NCBI GenBank assembly: GCA_022036555.1
Contig: CM039120.1
Span: 14,151,291-14,215,290 of the forward strand
Reading direction: 5' to 3'
Source: Microstegium vimineum
Lineage: Eukaryota; Streptophyta; Magnoliopsida; Poales; Poaceae
DNA length: 64,000 nt
Under the pieces are notes generated by a model. It was given only the letters and a program-made list of their open reading frames with translations. It was not told where the DNA came from and made no database searches. Positions within the stretch are counted from its first letter, which is position 1. Every line of letters starts with the position of its first letter. The position numbers and the translations under genes were made by a program. This document shows positions 53,294 through 64,000 of the stretch, one piece after another.

Positions 53294-55308
53294 TGAAGGA
53301 CCGAGAACGGCGACCAGAGGGGGGGGTGAATGGGAGCCTCAAATTTCTCTCGAAATATTCGGGCCACTCTTCCCAAAAACCAAACCCAGTTGCTGGGTGC
53401 TCGAAATATTCAGACGAAATCGGAGAAATGAAAGCTCATCGGCAGTGGAGGAAAATCACCGGAAACCCCAAAACACAGGTTTTCAACCCATAGGGAAAAG
53501 AGGCAAGAACCTAGGCAAAACGGGAGAAAACAGCAACCAACAGGAAGCTCTGGACCAGATGGGACAGAGCCACCGGACTAAGGCAAGTAGTCCGGAGCTA
53601 TGGTCCGACGCTGGCCAAGCCGAGACAGAGAAGTGCAGGGAGCACCCGACCTCCGGACTACCTGCTCCGAACTAGTCCGGTGGTACGGGAGACTCGTCCG
53701 GTGATCACTCACCCAGAAGTCCAGTAAGCTACTGACCTCCGGACTAGACCACCGGACTACACCGTCGGACCAAGGAGAGTGGTCCGACACGTGGTAGCGT
53801 TCCTCAGCAGAGTCACCAGACCACTCGTCAAAGGTCCGGAGCTCAAAAACCGGGAGGTCCGGAGGGTGGTCCGACGCCCCTTGCTACTTGACACGGGAAA
53901 GGTCAAGACCACCGGACCACTCGCTATGGTCCGGAGCTTAGAAGGGAAGTGGTCCGACGCTCACAACCAGAAAACTGTTCCTCGCGAAAACGAACTTCTC
54001 TCCGCCAAATCTTCCCAAAACTCAACCAAATGATCACTAACTGCAACCAAACTTTGTAGGCATGATCCTAGTGTAGTTGGGGAGCTATCCCAAAGAAATC
54101 ATCGCTCAATTTGGAGAGGATAAAGGGGAACACTCGGATTTGGAGGAGAAGAGCGCAAAACAAAGAACACCACAAAGAAATTGCCCGATCTACGCACTCT
54201 TGACGTTTGAGGAGAATTCCTTCGGTGCAAAGAAGCTCCTCACGATTACGCACAACTTGGTTCAAACGGATTTGCAAGAGCTACTCCCTACAAAGAGAAA
54301 TCATCTCGGGAAAAGAGGGATCAAAAGCAAAACGCGAAGAACACAAGCAAAAACGGGGACACGATCAACAAAACGAAGCTACCATGGTTTACGGAGGTTA
54401 CGGCCTTCGATTCCTCACAACAATCACAAGTTCTTACACCAGTGACATGGTGGATCTCAAGCAAGAAGAAGATAGGGAAGGGAAAACCTAGGAATAGGTG
54501 GGAGAGAGAGTAATGCAAGAGATAAGGATGAGGATACCCCTTCATCCTCTATTTAACGAGGCTTTGGCTATTTCCCAAAGACCCCCTAGATACAAGACCG
54601 AATTACCTAGCCCTAGGACATTGTAATCCAAGTCGGTAACTCTCAGCCACTCGTTTGAATGGACGACCCCGCTTCCTGCCGGGAGTTGCCGTCGCCTCGA
54701 CGCAACCTCCAGGATTCCGCCACGTGCCATCCCCGCTTCCTCGGAAGCTCCACCTAGGTTTTGAGGCCCAAACCCAGGAAACCCGCCACCGGTAGCTTTG
54801 GGCTCAACTACCGAACCCCGAGTTTTGTGGGCCAAAATCGGAAACCGACGCGGATGGTTTTGAGGCCCAAACCATCAAACCACTCGACGCAGGCCACCTT
54901 GTCTTCGCCCGGTCGGACTCCGAGTCCCCTGAGCCTCCGCTCGACTCGCGCGTCCACCATCTTGAATTGGTCAACTCGGTCTACCTCCATGTCTTCTCGC
55001 ACTCGCCGGTGCCAAGTACTAGCCACCACAGCTAGTCCTTCGGCGCCCATGGTCCCTCAGTCCGAGCCTTGCTTCCGCCCTTCACCGCTCTCAGTCCATT
55101 GGCACGACAAGACTCTACTCGACCTTCTCCACGCCATTGACCACTGTCACTAGGCATAGCACCTGCACACCACAAGCCGATAGACATGCACAGACTTGCT
55201 TTCGCAAGGGGTTAGGGTAAGCCACTCAAACTGAAACACTCACGTGTTGGACGATCACTCATCATAAAGCTGAACATACATGGGTACTTATCCACCATGT
55301 GTTCGCAC
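53294..55308 (-). mobile_element. Solo SIRE-type LTR nested in copia gag
   Basis: It starts TGAAGGACCGAG and ends TGTTCGCA, with 5-bp duplication CCACC at 53289-53293 and 55309-55313. Removing it joins KGDKVPP to NSPTHSSDEKE in one frame, which confirms the boundaries. The GACCAGAGGGGGGGGTGAATGG block near its left end matches the solo LTR at 10473-12799 (GACTAGAGGGGGGGGGTGAATAG), so it is the same lineage in the same relative orientation. Its interior (about 53560-53960) has many TCCGGA/GGTCCGAC motifs. Open frames inside are not genes. Confidence 0.85.
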
Positions 55309-56348
55309 CACCTAACTCTCCTACTCATTCTAGTGATGAAAAAGAGCTAGAAGATGAAAATGAAAATGATGAAGGATATGCCTTAAAAATCATTAAAGCA
55401 TATGGAAAGGAAGCCGCTTCTAAAATATTGAACTTAATGTACACAATTGAGAAGCGTGAGGAATGCATTGAGTCGCAAGGTGAATTGCTCCTAGCGGAAA
55501 GGGAGAAGAACCAAGGACTTGAGGCATGTCTTGCAAAGGAAAAGGGGGAAGTTGAGAAGTTAGGTGTAGAATTATCTTTGGCCAAGGACTCTTATGAGCG
55601 CTTGTCTAAGGAGCAATCTTCGCTTAATAACTCTTTAGCTAGTCTCAAGAATGAACATTGTTTGGTTCAAGAAAGCCTTACAAGCTTGACAAGCAAATAT
55701 CATGAGCTTGAGCTAAACTATGACACTCTTTGGAATAGCACTTCCTCTTCTTCTAAGGAGTCCGATGATTCCAAAGCTTCAACTAGCAATGGTTGTAAAA
55801 GATGTTATAAAGTTGATATAAATGCTTGTGCAACTAACCTTGTTGAGCTACAGAAAAAGGACAAGGAGATTCATAGGTTGAACACGATTGTGAAGAATGG
55901 TTGCAAGTGCAAGGATAAGCAACCATCAACCATCTACAAGGGCTCAAGACACCCCTCCATCAAGGATGGCATTGGCTACAATAGGTATGATGGAAAGGCC
56001 AATGGAAGACAAATGATCAATGGAGTGTCTTGTGTCAAGTACAACAAGAGTGTTCCACTCAATGACCTTCTCAACAAGGTCAACAATGTTGTCACTCCTC
56101 CTACCCCACAAGCTACCAACAAGAGCAACAAGAAGAAGCAAGTGGAGGTGCCCAAGCAACAAGTGCCTATCTCACGAAGCTATGCTAGTGACTATATGTG
56201 TTGTTGGGGGCAAGGATGGCAAGATCGTTGTGAAGTATGTTGGTGCCCTCAAGAAGAGGCAAACCATGATGAGTGTTGGGGTGCCCAAATCTTATATGAC
56301 TAACCCCCAAGGACCCAATTCTATTTGGGTACCTAAAACAAAGGCTTA
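55309..56348 (+). pseudogene. Copia gag, C-terminal coiled-coil extension
   Basis: It continues gag after the solo LTR: PPNSPTHSSDEKELEDENEN, a long heptad-rich segment (about 55450-55720; GELLLAEREKNQGLEACLAK, LTSLTSKYHELELNYDTLW), a Cys pair (GCKRCYKVD) and NPQGPNSIWVPKTKA before the protease. A frame change occurs near 56190. The apparent ATG at 55299 belongs to the inserted LTR and is not a real start. Confidence 0.75.
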
Positions 56349-56351
56349 ACC

Positions 56352-58240
56352 TGTCTTGTAGGAATACCTCTCCGGTGGAAAGAGTTGGGTGCTTGATAGT
56401 GGTTGCACAAATCATATGACCGGAGAGAAGAACATGTTCACCTCCTTTCAACCAAGTCAAGATTCAAGTGAAAGGATTGTGTTTGGTGACAATGGTAAAG
56501 GTGAAATACTCGGTTTGGGTAAAATTGCTATCTCAAATGATAATTCTATTTCCAATGTATTACTTGTGGATTCATTGGGATACAATTTGTTGCCCGTGTC
56601 GCAACTTTGTGAAATGGGCTACAATTGTCTCTTCACGGATAAGGGTGTGGAAGTCCTTAGAAGAAAGGATTCCTCTATTTCTTTTACGGGTCAATTAAAG
56701 GGCAAGCTCCATTTAGTTGATTTTTCATCTAATAGAGTGGAGTCCGAGACTTGTTTAGTGGCACAATCTAGCATGGGTTGGTTATGGCATCGCCAACTTG
56801 CCCATGTTGGGATGAGGAACTTGGACAACCTTCAAAAGGGTGAACACATTCTTGGACTAACAAATGTTTCTTTTGAGAAAGATCGAATTTGTAGTGCATG
56901 TCAAGCGGGCAAACAAGTTGGAGCTAAGCATCCCGCCAAGAAACGTTGTGTCAACAATTCGACCACTAGAGTTACTCCACATGGACTTATTCGGTCCCAA
57001 TGCTTACATAAGCATTGGAGGTAACAAATATGGCTTTGTAATTGTTGATGATTATTCTCACTTCACTTGGGTGTTTTTCTTGAGAGATAAAGGTGAAACC
57101 CAAGGAATCTTCAAGAAGTTTGCAAGAAGAGCTCAAAATGAGTTTGATGTAAAGATTAAGAAAGTGAGAAGCGACAACGGAACAGAGTTCAAGAACACCA
57201 ACATAGAAGAGTTCCTTGATGATGAAGGGATCAAGCATGAGTTTTCGGTTCCCTACACTCCCCAACAAAATGGGGTTGTAGAGAGGAAGAACCGGACACT
57301 CATAGAAGCCGCAAGAGCAATGTTGGATGAATACAAGACTCTGGAGAAAGATTATTGGGCGGAGGCGGTCAACACGGCGTGTCATGCTATCAATCGCCTA
57401 TATCTTCATGAGATTTTGAAGAAGAGCGCCTACGAGCTCCTTACCGGTAACAAGCCTAAGGTGCATTACTTTCGAGTTTTTGGATGCAAGTGTTTCATAC
57501 TTAACAAGAAATCCAAAAGCTCAAAGTTTGCACCAAAGGTAGATGAAGGTTTCTTACTTGGTTATGGTACTAACGAACATGGATATCGTGTTTTCAACAA
57601 GACCTCCGGTGAAGTTGAAATAGCGATAGACGTGACTTTTGATGAAATCGATGGCTCTCAAAAGGAGCAAGTCAATGTTGACATATTAGGTAAAGAAGAA
57701 CCTTCTCATCAAGCTATAAAGAAGCTTGCTACCGGTAAAGTAAGACCCGTTGAAGATGATGAAGATGCACAAGTACAAGTCACTCATGACCCAAGCATGC
57801 ATCATGGGTCACCCAATTCCCATGGTGATGACTCTACAACAAAAAGTGGGCATGAAGCAAGAGATCATTCAACTCAAGATCCATCACAAGTTGATGATGG
57901 CAATCAAGACAATGATCAAGATAGAAGCCCAAGACAAGATCATGATTCACAAGTCAATCAAAATGATGGTAGTGAAGATGAAGGTCCAATACAAAGAAGA
58001 ACTCAAGTGCCTCACCCAAGAGTACCGCAAGCAATCCAACGGGATCATCCCATTGACAACATTCTTGGAAGCATTCAAAGAGGAGTCACTATAAGATCAA
58101 GGCTAGCAACCTTTTGTGAGCACTACTCTTTTGTGTCTCCAAAAGAGCCTCAACAAATTGATGAAGCACTTGAGGATGAAGATTGGATGATGGCCATGCA
58201 AGAGGAGTTGAACAACTTCACATAGAATGAAGTCTGGTCC
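56352..58240 (+). pseudogene. Copia protease and integrase
   Basis: Protease: SWVLDSGCTNHMTGEKNMFT, with the DSG catalytic triplet (about 56389). Integrase: the GAG_pre-integrase/HHCC zinc site (WHRQLAHVGMRNLDNL, then CSACQAGKQ) and the DDE core (HMDLFGPNAY, VRSDNGTEF, PYTPQQNGVVERKNRTLIEA) are intact in sequence. One extra A in AAGAAACGTT (about 56940) shifts the frame just before MDLFGP. An Asp/His/Gln-rich linker (57750-57990) follows, then HPIDNILGSIQRGVTIRSRL. The frame ends at a TAG (58223-58225) where the family has Trp (FTWNEVW). Confidence 0.88.
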
Positions 58241-59150
58241 TTAGTGGAAGGCCCAAGCAAAATGTGATTGGAACCAAATGGGTCTTCCGCAACAAGCAAG
58301 ATGAGCATGGTGTGGTCACGGTTGGTGGCTCAAGGATATACTCAAATTAAAGGATTGGATTTTGGGGAGACTTATGCACCGGTGGCTAGGCTAGAGTCAA
58401 TAAGGATCATGTTAGCCTTTGCCACTCATCATGACTTCAAGTTGTATCAAATGGATGTCAAGAGTGCATTCCTCAATGGCCCCCTATCCGAAGAAGTGTA
58501 TGTGGAGCAACCACCGAGTTTTGAAGATCCCAAGTATCCTAACCATGTCTACAAGCTCAAGAAGGCACTCTATGGGCTCAAGCAAGCCCCTAGAGCTTGG
58601 TATGGTTGTCTAAGGGATTTCCTACTCAACCAAGGGTTTGAGATAGGAAAAGCCGATCTCACTCTATTTACTCGCAAAGTCCATAATGATATCTTTATTT
58701 GCCAAATATATGTCGATGACATAATATTTGGTAGTACTAATATGACCTTTTGTGAGGAATTTAGTAGGATTATGACCAATAGGTTCGAGATGTCCATGAT
58801 GGGGGAGTTGAAGTTCTTTCTTGGATTCCAAATCAAGCAACTCAAGGAAGGCACCATCATTTGTCAAACAAAGTACACCTACGACATGTTGAAGTTTGAC
58901 ATGGAGAAAGCCAAATCCGTCAAGACTCCAATGCCAACGAGTGGACATCTTGACCTTGACCAAAATGGTAAGGCCGTTGATCAAAAGGTATATCACTCCA
59001 TGATTGGATCCCTTCTTTACCTTTGTGCATCTAGGCCCGATATTATGCTTAGTGTGTGCATGTGTGCAAGATTTCAAGCTAATCCAAAAGAGTGCCATTT
59101 GATGGCCGTTAAGAGAAATTTTGAGATACTTAGTACACACTCCTAATCTT
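58241..59150 (+). pseudogene. Copia reverse transcriptase
   Basis: RVT_2 family. Blocks: GTKWVFRNKQDEHGVVT, a loss of about 10 bp where NKARLVAQGY normally starts (58318), GLDFGETYAPVARLESIRIM, YQMDVKSAFLNGPLSEEVYV, KLKKALYGLKQAPRAWY, the catalytic IYVDDIIFGST (about 58710), MSMMGELKFFLGFQIKQ and the HSMIGSLLYLCASRPDIM block. A frame change near 59120 leads into RNase H. Confidence 0.88.
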
Positions 59151-59660
59151 GGCTTGTGGTATCCTAAGGGCTCCACTTTTGATTTACTTGGCTATTCCGA
59201 TTCGGACTATGCCGGTTGCAAGGTAACTCGAAAGAGCACTACCGGGACTTGCCAATTTCTTGGTCGGTCTTTGGTGTCTTGGAGCTCTAAAATGCAAAAT
59301 ATTGTTTCCTTGTCCACCGCAGAAGCCGAGTATGTGGCGGCCGGCTCTTGTTGTGCCCAACTACTTTGGATGAAACAAACCCTAAAATACTTTGGTTGTG
59401 AGCTAAACAAGATTCCCCTTTTATGTGACAATGAGAGTGCCATTAAGTTGGCAAACAACCCCGTACACCATTCTCGCAAAAAGCACATAGACATCCAGCA
59501 TCATTTTTTGAGAGACCACGAAGCCAAAGGAGATATCGCTTTGCATCATGTGAGCACCGAAAATCAACTATCCGATATCTTCACAAAGCCTCTCGATGAG
59601 TCAAGATTTTGTGCTTTGAGGAGTGAACTAAATATCATTGATTCTCGTAATGTGGTTTGA
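59121..59660 (+). pseudogene. Copia RNase H
   Basis: Ribonuclease H domain that removes template RNA during reverse transcription. Visible blocks: YSDSDYAGCKVTRKSTTGTC, LVSWSSKMQNIVSLSTAEAE, LCDNESAIKLANNPVHHSRK and FTKPLDESRFCALRSELNII, ending in a stop at 59658-59660. The frame is open through the whole domain; catalytic acidic residues (SDSDYAG, STAEAE, CDNESA) are present. Confidence 0.88.
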
Positions 59661-60622
59661 TGCCTTGCACACACCCTTGATTGATTTAAATTGGATAAAA
59701 TGTCTTTGAAAATCTTGTGTGGAACTTTCAAAATCTAATTTTAACATATCAAACTTGTCCATAGTTGTGTATTGATGTGCTGAAATCTGGACATGTTTAA
59801 GATGTTTGTAGCTCATCATATGGTTAAATCTGTTTTTGGCTGTTTTTGACCTACCGGTAGTACTGGTGGCTTTCCACCGGTAGTACCGGTCGCCATCGGT
59901 AGTACCGGTGGAGATCCGGTAGTACCGGTAGGCCAATTTCCCACCCGGGTTGGCTGTGCACCTTTTGTGCTAGCGGTGGTACCAGTCGGCCCCGACCGGT
60001 AGTACCGGTAGGCATCTTTTTACGCCGCGCGTGTTGGGGTCCAACTGGAACTCTAGGGCCTTATCCCCTTTTCCTCCTGGCCCACCCGCTCCCCACCCGA
60101 CCCGCCCCAGCCCGACGCCTCCCTCCTGCTCGCACGCTAGCAGGCGACGGCGGCTCCCTGCCGCTCCTCCCCTCCCCCCACCCGATCTCCATCCTCCCTC
60201 CACCTCTTCCAAATCTGCTTGGTGGAAACCTTCCCCCGGTCGTGGTGATCATTTTGGTGGTGGTGGTTTTGGCGTGGATGTCTTCATTTGCTTGGATTTG
60301 GCCTCTTCCTCCTGAGTAGCAAGGTATACGGTGTTCTTGCCCGTTCTATCAATGTACCCTATTCTAGGCCGATTCCTCGCATTTGCTCCATCCATTGGGG
60401 GTCCTTATGCTAGTAGCATACTCATTGTGTGTTTTGTTTGGTTGATTTGGCGGCTTTTGGGGATTGGGCTTGTGCACAGTGGTGTTGGTACTACCAGCCG
60501 TCGACCGGTACCACCGATCCCTGTGCATGGCACTCTCCCCGCAATCTCGCCATCTCCATCAAACCCCGCACTCTCTCTACTTGATTTTGACTCGCTTGTT
60601 GGACCTCTTTTGGTTTGGTAGC
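59661..60622 (+). other. Copia pol-to-env spacer with ACCGGT cluster and pyrimidine-rich leader
   Basis: After the RNase H stop comes AT-rich DNA, then about seven ACCGGT motifs (59850-60010) like those in the 5' LTR, then a C/T-rich stretch (60070-60240) and short G/T-rich sequence to the env-like start. The layout resembles a leader or spliced-intron region for expression of the downstream ORF. Confidence 0.55.
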
Positions 60623-62245
60623 ATGGAAGGATCACGGAGGAACCCATCTCATTGTGCTCGCTCATCCTCTGGTGATGCGGGTGATGGACGCACCGTCCGT
60701 GGCCGCGGAAGCAGCAGTGCTCATGGCTTCGATGTTCCCACGGACCCCGCGACTCGTGAGGCCGCTCGGTCCAGGGTGACGTCTAATCCTTTTTCTACTC
60801 GGGCGACCCGTCCCCGGCGTCATCGAGAGGTGGTTGGCAACCACGTCCCCGACTCAATCATTCTGATTGAGGGTCGTGCTATTGACCCTCGGGTTGTGGC
60901 TCGATCCCCGCTTCATATCGGGGTTCCGACACGGTCTCTTCGGTTTCATCCGGAGCCCGACCCAGAGGTATCTCGTGCTGGTACTAGTGGTGCTTACACC
61001 CCTAGTTATCCAATTGATTACAGGAAGAGAGTTGTGGACTTGCGCACCATGCGTGCTGACAATCCATATGAGTATGTCAAGTGTGACAATCTTGAGCCCA
61101 GGTTTTGGTCGCAGTTCCATCATGACTACTATTCATTCGTTCTTTATCATGATGGTGTTCATTCCAAGTGCCCTCTGTTCCAGCACAAGGCTTTGGTGCT
61201 CAACTCTCTGACGAAGTTAAATCATCCTGAGATTGATCAGTTGATCTCCCAGCTTCAGGAGTGGCGCCTTTTACCTCTCATGACTTTTGTCAAGGCTTGG
61301 AACACGGAGGTGCTTTGTCAGTTCTGGGCTACTCTGTACATTGATCGAGAGAATGTTTTGCTTCATTGGATGACACAAGGTACTCATTACCGTTGCGACT
61401 TTGTTACTTTCTGTCGTCTCTTGGGGTTCGATAAGCTTGATCGTGAGGCCCCGGATATTCATGATATATATACCAGTGGGATTGGGTCAGATGATCTGGT
61501 GGCTGCTAAGATGTACATTGAAGATAAGTATGCAAATTTCTCATCTGCCAATCTGAGGCCTTACTTCTATGTGCTGAATAATCTGATTCGCCTCACCATT
61601 GATCCCAAGATTGGTGATTCCATTCATATCTAGAATGATGCTCCCAAGATATTGGTTCGGTTTGGTCCCCAAGGTGGACGTTTAAGTGTGTCGAGGTTCA
61701 TGTGGGGCAAGATCATTGAGGCTTCAGTTGATCCCCACAAGTCACTGCCATGTGCTCCTTATCTTATGCATATCATTGAGCAGGTAGTTGGCTTTGAGTT
61801 TCATGCGGACACCAAACATGCCTCCTATGGTGTGAGGAACTTGGGACCCAAACCCTCCGCCTCCCGTGGTGCCAGTGCTCCTGCTGCTGATGATGATGCT
61901 GAGGACGAGGTGGCCTCTATTAATGTTCTCTCCGCTTCTTCACCTCCCCATCGCTCCACTTCGGCGCGTTCCGAGCTTGGTGAAGGCCGTCGTGGAGGTA
62001 ATCGCTCCTTGCTTAAGAAATTTCTTGCCTACTTTTGTTACACAGCTGAGAAGGAGGATCGCCGTCTTCGTCGGATTGAGGAGCACCTCAACATTCCACC
62101 TTCTTCTCCATTTCGTCCTTTTGATGAGTTTGAGGCTCCTGTTGATCCTATTGCTCTGGATGATGATCTTGGTGGAGCTGCTCATGATGTGCCCCCTCCT
62201 AGTGATCATGGCTATGGCGGCTATTCTCATGGTGCACCATGTTGA
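60623..62245 (+). pseudogene. Env-like / putative plant transposon protein ORF of SIRE-type copia
   Basis: From ATG 60623 (MEGSRRNPSHCARSSSGDAG) the frame encodes an Arg/Ser-rich N-terminus, then a conserved domain I recognise from SIRE-type elements as the putative plant transposon protein domain (VEDLRTM-like stretch VVDLRTMRADNPYEYVKCDN, NTEVLCQFWATLYIDRE, GTHYRCDFVTFCRLLGFDKL, LRPYFYVLNNLIRLTIDPKI), an in-frame TAG at 61631-61633, and a continuation (RFMWGKIIEASVDPHKSLPC, APYLMHIIEQVVGFEF) with an acidic, Pro-rich tail. About 540 codons in total. No signal peptide or convincing membrane segment is seen, so an envelope function is not supported by the sequence itself. Confidence 0.8.
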
Positions 62246-62279
62246 TGCCGTTTTTTGTACAGGTCAATATTAAACCAAG

Positions 62280-63069
62280 TGTATTGATTGGTAAATGGGT
62301 TCCTCATCGGCATCAAGGGGCTATCGGTTCCATTACCGATGGAAGCAGAAGAATCTGCCGATGGTGGATGTGATAGAAGAAACATCAAGGGAGAAAAGGA
62401 AATTCATTTACCGATGATAAGATGTTGCCGATGAAAGTAGAAGAACATTGCCGATAGGAAGGTATTGCTGATGGACAAAGGATGTGGCTGACGTCAGCAG
62501 AAAGCTACCGATGGCAATAAGAGAAAGGTTGCAAAATTGAAAGAGTCTGCCGATGGAAGGCTTCATCGTAAAGGAAACGAATAAGGAAACTGGTGATTTT
62601 ATACCAGTGTTATTGTCGTTGTTTGAGTCGGACTCTTGTACGAGTCGTTTTATCTCCTTAAAAATAGGAGTTCTGTTTATGTATGAGTTGTGTCTGTTTG
62701 CAACTCCTGTTACCGGAGTATAAATATGTACCCAGGGGCGATGTATCAAGATATATTCAATCCAATCAAACAAATCTATTATTTTCATCTTACTTTTCAG
62801 CATCTACTTTTTTCGCATTAGTTATAGTTTATCTACGAGTTCTTACGATCTCGACGGGCTACATCTACAAGATCTCCGTCTACCTCGCGAGTTCCACTTT
62901 TTGAGCAATCTGAGCCTTGACGTCCGGGCGTATCACTGTCGTCTTGTTCATCGTTGTTCTAGTTATTATCCTTGTTGATTTACTGGTCAAATCAACTGGC
63001 ACACCTTTGGATATCGAGTTCGGGTATAAGCCCGAGGTGTTCGCAGATCTGACGCTTTTTGTGTCAACA
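62280..63069 (+). mobile_element. LTR of a further gypsy-like element (boundaries approximate)
   Basis: The copia sequence ends after the env-like ORF. The region from about TGTATTGATTGGTAAATG to GTGTCAACA has repeated GCCGATGG-type units (62330-62530), a clear TATA box (TATAAATA, 62719-62726), and is followed by TTGGCACACTTGGTGGGACC, which has the form of a gypsy primer-binding region. Ends are chosen by TG...CA and this context; no TSD can be tested because the other end is outside the window. Confidence 0.6.
62719..62726 (+). promoter_or_regulatory. TATA box of the 62280 LTR
   Basis: TATAAATA within CCGGAGTATAAATATGTACC, about 440 bp into the LTR, in the position expected for the U3/R boundary. 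Confidence 0.6.
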
Positions 63070-63120
63070 CCTCTTTTGGCACACTTGGTGGGACCCTGGA
63101 TATATCTCTTGATCAAGATC

Positions 63121-64000
63121 ATGGGTGGTTCTACTGACGTTGATCCAAAGAACGTCATTGAAGTCTCCAAAGCAGATCTGAAAGATGATCAAAAGCAAGC
63201 TATGGAGCAGGCTATGGAGGAATACAAGCAGCTATATCTGAAGTCCTTCAGCCTAAGCAGGAGCGGCGAAGCTATCTAGAAGCATGACCCGCCGTTGCCA
63301 CGGCAGGTCACTTTCGACGCCAATCCTGGTAAATTACAAGAGATGGTTAATTCTGCATTAAATCAAGCATTAATCAACCACTCTGCGGTGTTGTCCAATA
63401 CTGTATACAATGCCGTTATATAATCTTTCAAAGAAGGACAAACACCCCATTACGTTGGTCCGGCGTATCATCAACCTGGATCGGCATCTACTGTGACGCC
63501 ACCGGCGGTCCCAGCGGCATCTTCCCAACCTGCGAAGCTGTCTGCTGGTGAAATTACTCCACCCAGATCAAGCCCTGTGAGCGTCGTTCGGCTAAATACA
63601 GATCCGATAGCATCGAAGATGTCAGGACCCGTGATCCAAAGTCAACCAATTCCTACTAGTTGGTAGGGATACGGTATGCCTCCAAATTCGTCTGCCGACG
63701 CTAAGTTGATCCAAGGTGACAATGCGGCGAGGAAGGCCCCTGTGGAATCGGCAATATCAGCACAGTCGACGAATCCAGTGGCACATTATGCTACGTCTTT
63801 GCCAAATATGCAGTTGCCACCAGAGAATCTCCAGATGGTGGTGCCCAAAGTGCCTTACGGGCAACCATCGGCAAGTTCTTTACCGATGCAACAAGATTTG
63901 GCAATGGTAAACCACCCCACGATGATGCCAAATCCTTACACTAGGCCAACGGTGCACCAAGGAGGCCAATTTGATTGTTCCAGGGTGCAGGAGCAGCAGG
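63121..64000 (+). pseudogene. Gag-like N-terminus of the right-hand retroelement (runs off window)
   Basis: From ATG 63121 one frame encodes MGGSTDVDPKNVIEVSKADL, a charged helix (DQKQAMEQAMEEYKQLYLKS), PPLPRQVTFDANPGKLQEMV, and a long Pro/Ser/Gln-rich segment to the window edge. It is interrupted by three in-frame stops (about 63277 TAG, 63420 TAA and 63664 TAG), the first two at positions where Gln would fit, the pattern expected from C-to-T decay of a methylated element. No Gag core or zinc knuckle is reached before the window ends. Confidence 0.6.

Larger units (their letters stand above)
50534..62279 (+). mobile_element. SIRE/Maximus-type Ty1/copia element with env-like ORF (3' end missing)
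   Basis: Order on the plus strand: 5' LTR, primer-binding site, gag (51863), solo-LTR insertion (53294-55308), rest of gag (55309-), protease (56389), integrase (to 58225), reverse transcriptase (58250-59120), RNase H (59121-59660), spacer with ACCGGT repeats, env-like ORF (60623-62245). Integrase before RT marks Ty1/copia; the large LTR, long coiled-coil Gag extension and env-like ORF mark the SIRE lineage. Another retroelement LTR follows at 62280 before any 3' LTR. Multiple frame breaks show the element is dead. Confidence 0.9.

Noticed and set aside
55299..55308. ATG at 55299 as a start codon of the second gag piece
   Set aside because: These bases belong to the inserted solo LTR; the true gag frame continues from 53293.

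Overview
The window is nuclear DNA of a grass, probably a panicoid (sorghum/sugarcane/maize-type). The evidence is intron-bearing plant genes with GC-rich first exons, plastid transit peptides, and a dense nest of grass-type transposable elements: CACTA, Ty1/copia of the SIRE type, gag-only Ty3/gypsy elements, L1 LINEs, MITEs and a Helitron-like end. Two runs of exactly 100 N (9563-9662 and 39699-39798) are assembly gaps. I recognised no CRISPR, operon or bacterial feature, and no tRNA or rRNA gene.

Two near-complete host genes are present. The first is glutamate-1-semialdehyde 2,1-aminomutase (GSA, 3214-5782, +; three exons; one missing base breaks the frame just before the PLP lysine). The second is a plastid-targeted phosphoglucomutase/phosphomannomutase-like protein (31907-35882, +; four exons; its last intron is swollen by three non-autonomous DNA elements). 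Decayed host gene pieces are: a TGA-type bZIP factor lacking its bZIP exons (6570-7698, -), the 3' end of an endosomal NHX5/6-type Na+/H+ exchanger (36560-37088, -, convergent with the mutase gene), a nitrate reductase Mo-domain exon (39799-40179, +), and a GH32 invertase/fructan-exohydrolase fragment (47570-47787, +). The last two may be cargo of a Helitron ending near 47877.

The rest is mostly layered transposons, several delimited to the base by target-site duplications (TSDs). A solo LTR lies at 1187-2195 (TSD GCTCC). A solo SIRE-type LTR lies at 10473-12799 (TSD GAGGT). A CACTA element spans 14556-29958 (TSD TCT), inserted into a MITE. It carries a TNP2-type transposase gene and a second gene with an Ulp1-like protease, both on the minus strand. 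A gag-protease-only gypsy element (24974-29949, TSD GTAGT) sits 4 bp from the right tip of that CACTA. A second gag-protease-only gypsy element (40281-47374, TSD AACGT) sits inside the nitrate reductase intron and carries an antisense F-box-like ORF with its own TATA box. A SIRE-type copia element starts at 50534 (gag, protease, integrase, RT, RNase H, env-like ORF). It is split in gag by another solo LTR (53294-55308, TSD CCACC) and followed by the LTR and gag start of a further retroelement that runs off the window.

The host genes look like independent housekeeping or metabolic genes; I see no gene-cluster logic linking them. The most informative signals are the nesting order, the host-like antisense ORF, the promoter-associated copies of CACTA subterminal repeats, and family-specific CCGG-core palindrome clusters in SIRE-type LTRs.
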